Positions 61,253 to 64,000 of a stretch of 64,000 bases of DNA are shown here, piece after piece (within the stretch, counting starts at the first letter, position 1; every line of letters starts with the position of its first letter). The notes beneath the pieces are model-generated. The model was not told the DNA's origin. It made no database searches and worked only from the letters and a program-made list of their open reading frames with translations. The position numbers and the translations under genes were made by a program. The stretch is from Fictibacillus gelatini DSM 15865 (GTDB lineage: Bacteria; Bacillota; Bacilli; Bacillales; Fictibacillaceae), in contig NZ_AUMP01000005.1 of the NCBI RefSeq assembly GCF_000430745.1, positions 105,800 through 169,799 of the forward strand. Reading direction: 5' to 3'.

Positions 61253-61332
61253 TACACTGAATAACGGGATTCAGCAATTCGCGATACTGACAAACCATGA
61301 TTTATCCAAATGTATTACATTATTTTGTCCTT

Positions 61333-61519
61333 GGAAAATAGTAAGTGCTCTAATTTGGACAGTAACTTATGATATTCGGATAATAAGTACTCCTTTTTGG
61401 ATAATAACCCTTACGTTTCGGACAATAAATGCAAATAATACTAATTTTATTTGTCCGATAAAAGCAATTTATTGTCCGTTTGAACTCACTTATTGTCGGA
61501 AATCTTTGCTTTATTGTCT
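61333..61519. repeat. Phased-array element 6 (diverged, no clear ends)
   Basis: Forward motifs start at 61357, 61378, 61399 and 61420 (GGACAGTAA, GGATAATAA, GGATAATAA, GGACAATAA). A weak extra copy is at 61333, out of phase by three bases. Inverted motifs start at 61448, 61469, 61490 and 61511. All main steps are 21 bp. It sits in the 460-base convergent gap between kynA and the potassium importer; nothing else is seen there besides the two terminators. Confidence 0.82.
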
Positions 61520-61639
61520 GAAGCCCTAATATGTTTCCGAAAGTAATGCGAAAAATTAAAGAAAACTTAACTTCGAACAAAGATATGAAGCATTTTGTTC
61601 TTCTATAATTCCAGAGGGATCTTATGTATGAAAGAAAAA

Positions 61640-61668
61640 TAAAAAAGCGCCACAACGGCGCTTTTTTA
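61640..61668 (-). terminator. Intrinsic terminator of the potassium importer gene
   Basis: AGCGCC pairs with GGCGCT, with six A and six T flanks, right at the stop codon. Confidence 0.85.
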
Positions 61669-63501
61669 CTTTTTAAACCGATAAGGAACGGTTGCGATGA
61701 CGATGTCTTTCGTGCGGACCAAATAGGCACGGATTAACAGTCCTGATTGATTGTGGAGGAAGCTTTGCCACCACCGTTTGGTATAAAATTGCGGCATGAC
61801 AACGGTAATCGCGGTTTTTACTCCTGTTTGTTCGGTTTTATATTGGACCGTATCAATAAACTTGCTTAAAGGAGTAAGGATGCTTCGGTAAAGGGAATGC
61901 AAGGTTACAAGCCGCACTCCTGTATCCCATTGTTCCCATTCTTTCTCCATTTTTTCGATCGCTTCAGGACTTTGCCCGACATAAACGGCAATGACATTAT
62001 CCGATAATGATTTCGCATAGTTTAATGATTGTGCGACGACTTTTGTAATGCCAGCGACTGGTACGATCACTACATTTTCATTAATCGGTGTATCTTTTAG
62101 CTTTTTCGATAAATCGACCCTTAATTGATCGCCAACCGCTATATAATGTTCGTGAATTTTGTGGAAGATGAAAACGACAAGCGGAATAAAAATAAGGGCG
62201 ATCCACACTTTGCTAAACTTTGTAACAAAAAAGATGATTAATATTAAATAACAAATTAAGGCTCCGGAAAGATTCGCCGCTAATTTGACCATCCAGCCAG
62301 ACGGTTTTTCACGGATCCATTTCAGAATCATCCCGGTTTGAGACAACGAGAACGGAATAAACACCCCAACGGCATATAAAGGAATAAGATTTTCGGTGTT
62401 TCCTTTAAAAATGAGAATAAGAATTATGGATGCTACACCTAATGTAATAATTCCGTTCGAATAACCTAAGCGATCGCCTCTTACCGTAAACGGCCTTGGC
62501 ATAAATTTATCTTTCGCGAGATTAAACGAAAGCAATGGAAATGCTGAAAAGCCGGTGTTAGCGGCCAGCACTAAAATCAGGGCAGTCGTTGCCTGGATGA
62601 AATAATAGAAAATATTTCGTCCAAAGATCGAGGCGCCAAGCTGAGACATGACTGTTTCTTTTGCGGAAGGCGCAATGCCATACCAATAGGCTAAAAAGAC
62701 AATTCCGGAAAATAGAAACGCTAAAATGCAACCCATCATGACTAGCGTTGCCGCCGCATTTTTCGGAGCGGGGTCTTTAAAGTTTGGAATGGCGTTCGAA
62801 ACCGCCTCTACCCCGGTTAATGCCGAACAGCCTGAACTAAAAGCCTTTAATAAAAGGAATAAACCGACACCCGCAACCGGCGTTCCTACCGCAGTGTGCG
62901 CATGAGCCGGGGCATGTCCGGTTGCTACTTGATAAATGCCGGCAATAATTAAAATTGCAAGTGCAATCACAAACAAGTAAACGGGATAAGCCAGGACGGT
63001 TGCTGATTCGGTCAATCCTCTTAAATTAAGAAGGGTAATGATAATGACGATGCAAACCGCAATAATCACACTGTATGGATGAAGTGTTGGAAAAGCCGAC
63101 GTAATCGCATCCGTACCGGCTGAAACGCTAACTGCAACCGTTAATATATAATCGACTAATAGTGATCCTCCGGCGATGAGGCCAAAGTTCATCCCTAAAT
63201 TTTCTTTAGCGACCATATACGCGCCGCCGCCATGAGGGTAAGAGTAAATAATTTGGCGATACGATAAAATGAGCGCGGCTAATAAAATAAGAACACCAAT
63301 GGCAATCGGTAACGAATACCAAAATGCGATAGCACTGACGGTAGCCAGAACAATCAAAATTTGTTCAGGACCGTAGGCCACTGAAGATAAGGCATCCGAA
63401 GAAAGAATGGCGAGCGCCTTTAATTTATTCAGTTTTTGATCGTGCAATTCATTGGACTTTAATGGTTTACCGATTAAAAGCCGTTTTATTTTACTATACA
63501 T
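61666..63501 (-). CDS. kimA: KimA-like potassium importer (APC superfamily)
   Basis: The protein has 611 residues from ATG 63501, with AGGAG eight bases upstream. Twelve membrane helices are predicted in the first 450 residues. The motif ILSSDALSSVAYGPEQILIVL is at helix 1 and SYPHGGGAYMVAKENLG follows helix 2, both typical of KimA (YdaO). The C-terminal cytoplasmic domain of about 150 residues matches the KimA layout. It takes up K+ with high affinity. In B. subtilis kimA is controlled by a c-di-AMP riboswitch; I see no such RNA in the 300 bases upstream here. Confidence 0.85.
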   Translation of the reverse strand: MYSKIKRLLIGKPLKSNELHDQKLNKLKALAILSSDALSSVAYGPEQILIVLATVSAIAFWYSLPIAIGVLILLAALILSYRQIIYSYPHGGGAYMVAKENLGMNFGLIAGGSLLVDYILTVAVSVSAGTDAITSAFPTLHPYSVIIAVCIVIIITLLNLRGLTESATVLAYPVYLFVIALAILIIAGIYQVATGHAPAHAHTAVGTPVAGVGLFLLLKAFSSGCSALTGVEAVSNAIPNFKDPAPKNAAATLVMMGCILAFLFSGIVFLAYWYGIAPSAKETVMSQLGASIFGRNIFYYFIQATTALILVLAANTGFSAFPLLSFNLAKDKFMPRPFTVRGDRLGYSNGIITLGVASIILILIFKGNTENLIPLYAVGVFIPFSLSQTGMILKWIREKPSGWMVKLAANLSGALICYLILIIFFVTKFSKVWIALIFIPLVVFIFHKIHEHYIAVGDQLRVDLSKKLKDTPINENVVIVPVAGITKVVAQSLNYAKSLSDNVIAVYVGQSPEAIEKMEKEWEQWDTGVRLVTLHSLYRSILTPLSKFIDTVQYKTEQTGVKTAITVVMPQFYTKRWWQSFLHNQSGLLIRAYLVRTKDIVIATVPYRFKK

Positions 63502-63667
63502 AATCAAACTCCTGGATCATGATTAAATTTGAATAAATCATTTATACACCATTTTAGTTTCTCCTACAATAGAAGATGTATGAAAAAACCTTCTTTCATT
63601 GAAATAATTTTTCGTAACCGAACCTTCGTTTTAGGAGGATAACTGCCAATTTATTTTGCCTGTGCTA

Positions 63668-63762
63668 TGCAAAAATAAGAGATTGAGTGCAAATTTATTT
63701 TGCATGCAATTCCTTAAATCTATTTCTACCGGGTTATTTTTGATTTTGGCATTAAACTTGCA
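63668..63762 (+). promoter_or_regulatory. Sigma-54 promoter and RocR-type activator sites of rocA
   Basis: TGGCATTAAACTTGCA at 63747-63762 has the GG and GC dinucleotides with the ten-base spacing of sigma-54 promoters. Upstream, TGCAAATTTATTTTGCA (63688-63704) is an inverted repeat like the RocR upstream activating sequence, with further TGCAAA half-sites at 63668 and 63705. Confidence 0.85.
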
Positions 63763-63803
63763 TTAGTTTTATTGGTGAAAAAACAATTTGGAGGTATACA
63801 CTT

Positions 63804-64000
63804 ATGACAGTTCCATATACGCACGAACCATTTACGGATTTTAGTATTTCGGAAAATAAATCAGCCTTTGAAGAAGCGTTAAAGCTTGTTAACTCGCAAT
63901 TAGGACAGGACTTTCCGCTCGTGATCGGTTCAGAGCGCATCACGACCGACGAAAAGATCGTTTCCATCAACCCGGCCAATAAAGAAGAAGTCATTGGCAC
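63804..64000 (+). CDS. rocA: 1-pyrroline-5-carboxylate / glutamate-semialdehyde dehydrogenase, N-terminal part
   Basis: The first 65 codons are present; the gene runs off the window. The start [14 protein letters not shown] and the end [12 protein letters not shown] match RocA closely. The full enzyme oxidises glutamate semialdehyde to glutamate with NAD in arginine and proline breakdown. TTTGGAGG precedes the ATG. The sigma-54 promoter and activator repeats upstream support the identity. Confidence 0.93.
   Translation, partial: MTVPYTHEPFTDFSISENKSAFEEALKLVNSQLGQDFPLVIGSERITTDEKIVSINPANKEEVIG

Noticed and set aside
1..64000. tRNA, rRNA and complete insertion sequences
   Set aside because: I looked for conserved tRNA arms, rRNA segments and transposase motifs and saw none.

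Overview
The window looks like a chromosome segment of a motile, spore-forming Bacillaceae bacterium. The signs are the spoIIID-mbl-flhO-flhP-fabZ order known from Bacillus, an AbrB regulator, a Spo0E-like phosphatase, strong AGGAGG ribosome binding sites, many intrinsic terminators, a yybP-ykoY riboswitch and a rocA gene with a sigma-54 promoter. I do not name a species.

Layout. 0-4 kb: cell shape, flagellar hook/rod-type proteins and FabZ. 4-13.7 kb: a frameshifted M20 amidohydrolase, a hydrolase, a two-gene MotA/MotB-like motor resembling ZorA/ZorB, an ABC exporter, and a PQQ dehydrogenase lipoprotein with a cytochrome c domain and a WDYD metal signature. 13.9-17.2 kb: an AT-rich accessory stretch (aminoglycoside-phosphotransferase-like gene, broken Nudix gene, two small secreted proteins). 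17.2-26 kb: DoxX with a Fur box, a DUF3311/SSS transporter pair, a VOC protein, AbrB, Spo0E-like, a nucleoside hydrolase, a TetR-controlled SMR pair, CHRD and ROK proteins. 26-33 kb: galTKE, an M24 peptidase remnant, glutaminase and an amino acid permease. 32.7-45.3 kb: an AraC-type regulator, hutU-hutI-MFS, then a sarcosine-oxidase-like gene, a second MFS transporter and a histidine ammonia-lyase homologue that lacks the MIO-forming Ala-Ser-Gly, then an XdhC/MocA-like pair. 45.8-57.2 kb: squalene-hopene-type cyclase and a 5-oxoproline (pyroglutamate) locus: giant M14 peptidase, DUF969/DUF979 transporter, IclR regulator, Pcp, PxpB, PxpC, PxpA. 57.2-64 kb: Mn riboswitch and TerC, TetR with kynU-kynA, a KimA-like potassium importer, and the start of rocA.

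How the genes work together. Much of the window handles amino acids and their derivatives: histidine via urocanate (hutUI), glutamine (glsA), 5-oxoproline (pcp, pxpABC), tryptophan (kynA, kynU) and arginine/proline (rocA). The hutU leader and the leader of the sarcosine-oxidase/MFS/MIO-less-lyase operon share a box of 20 identical bases within about 56 aligned bases. The two units are therefore probably co-regulated, plausibly by the adjacent AraC-type regulator. My leading hypothesis is that the second operon feeds an N-methylated histidine (hercynine- or ergothioneine-like) into the urocanate pathway.

The most unusual structural feature is a dispersed family of non-coding elements at six intergenic sites. 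They carry arrays of the 9-mer GGACAATAA, usually four forward copies followed by four inverted copies. The copies are spaced at exactly 21 bp (two helical turns) within each half. Three are full elements of about 390-410 bp with similar ends (CTAGTGCCC-type terminal inverted repeats). One appears to have inserted into the 3' end of a gene. Homopolymer frameshifts in two genes could be real decay or sequencing error.
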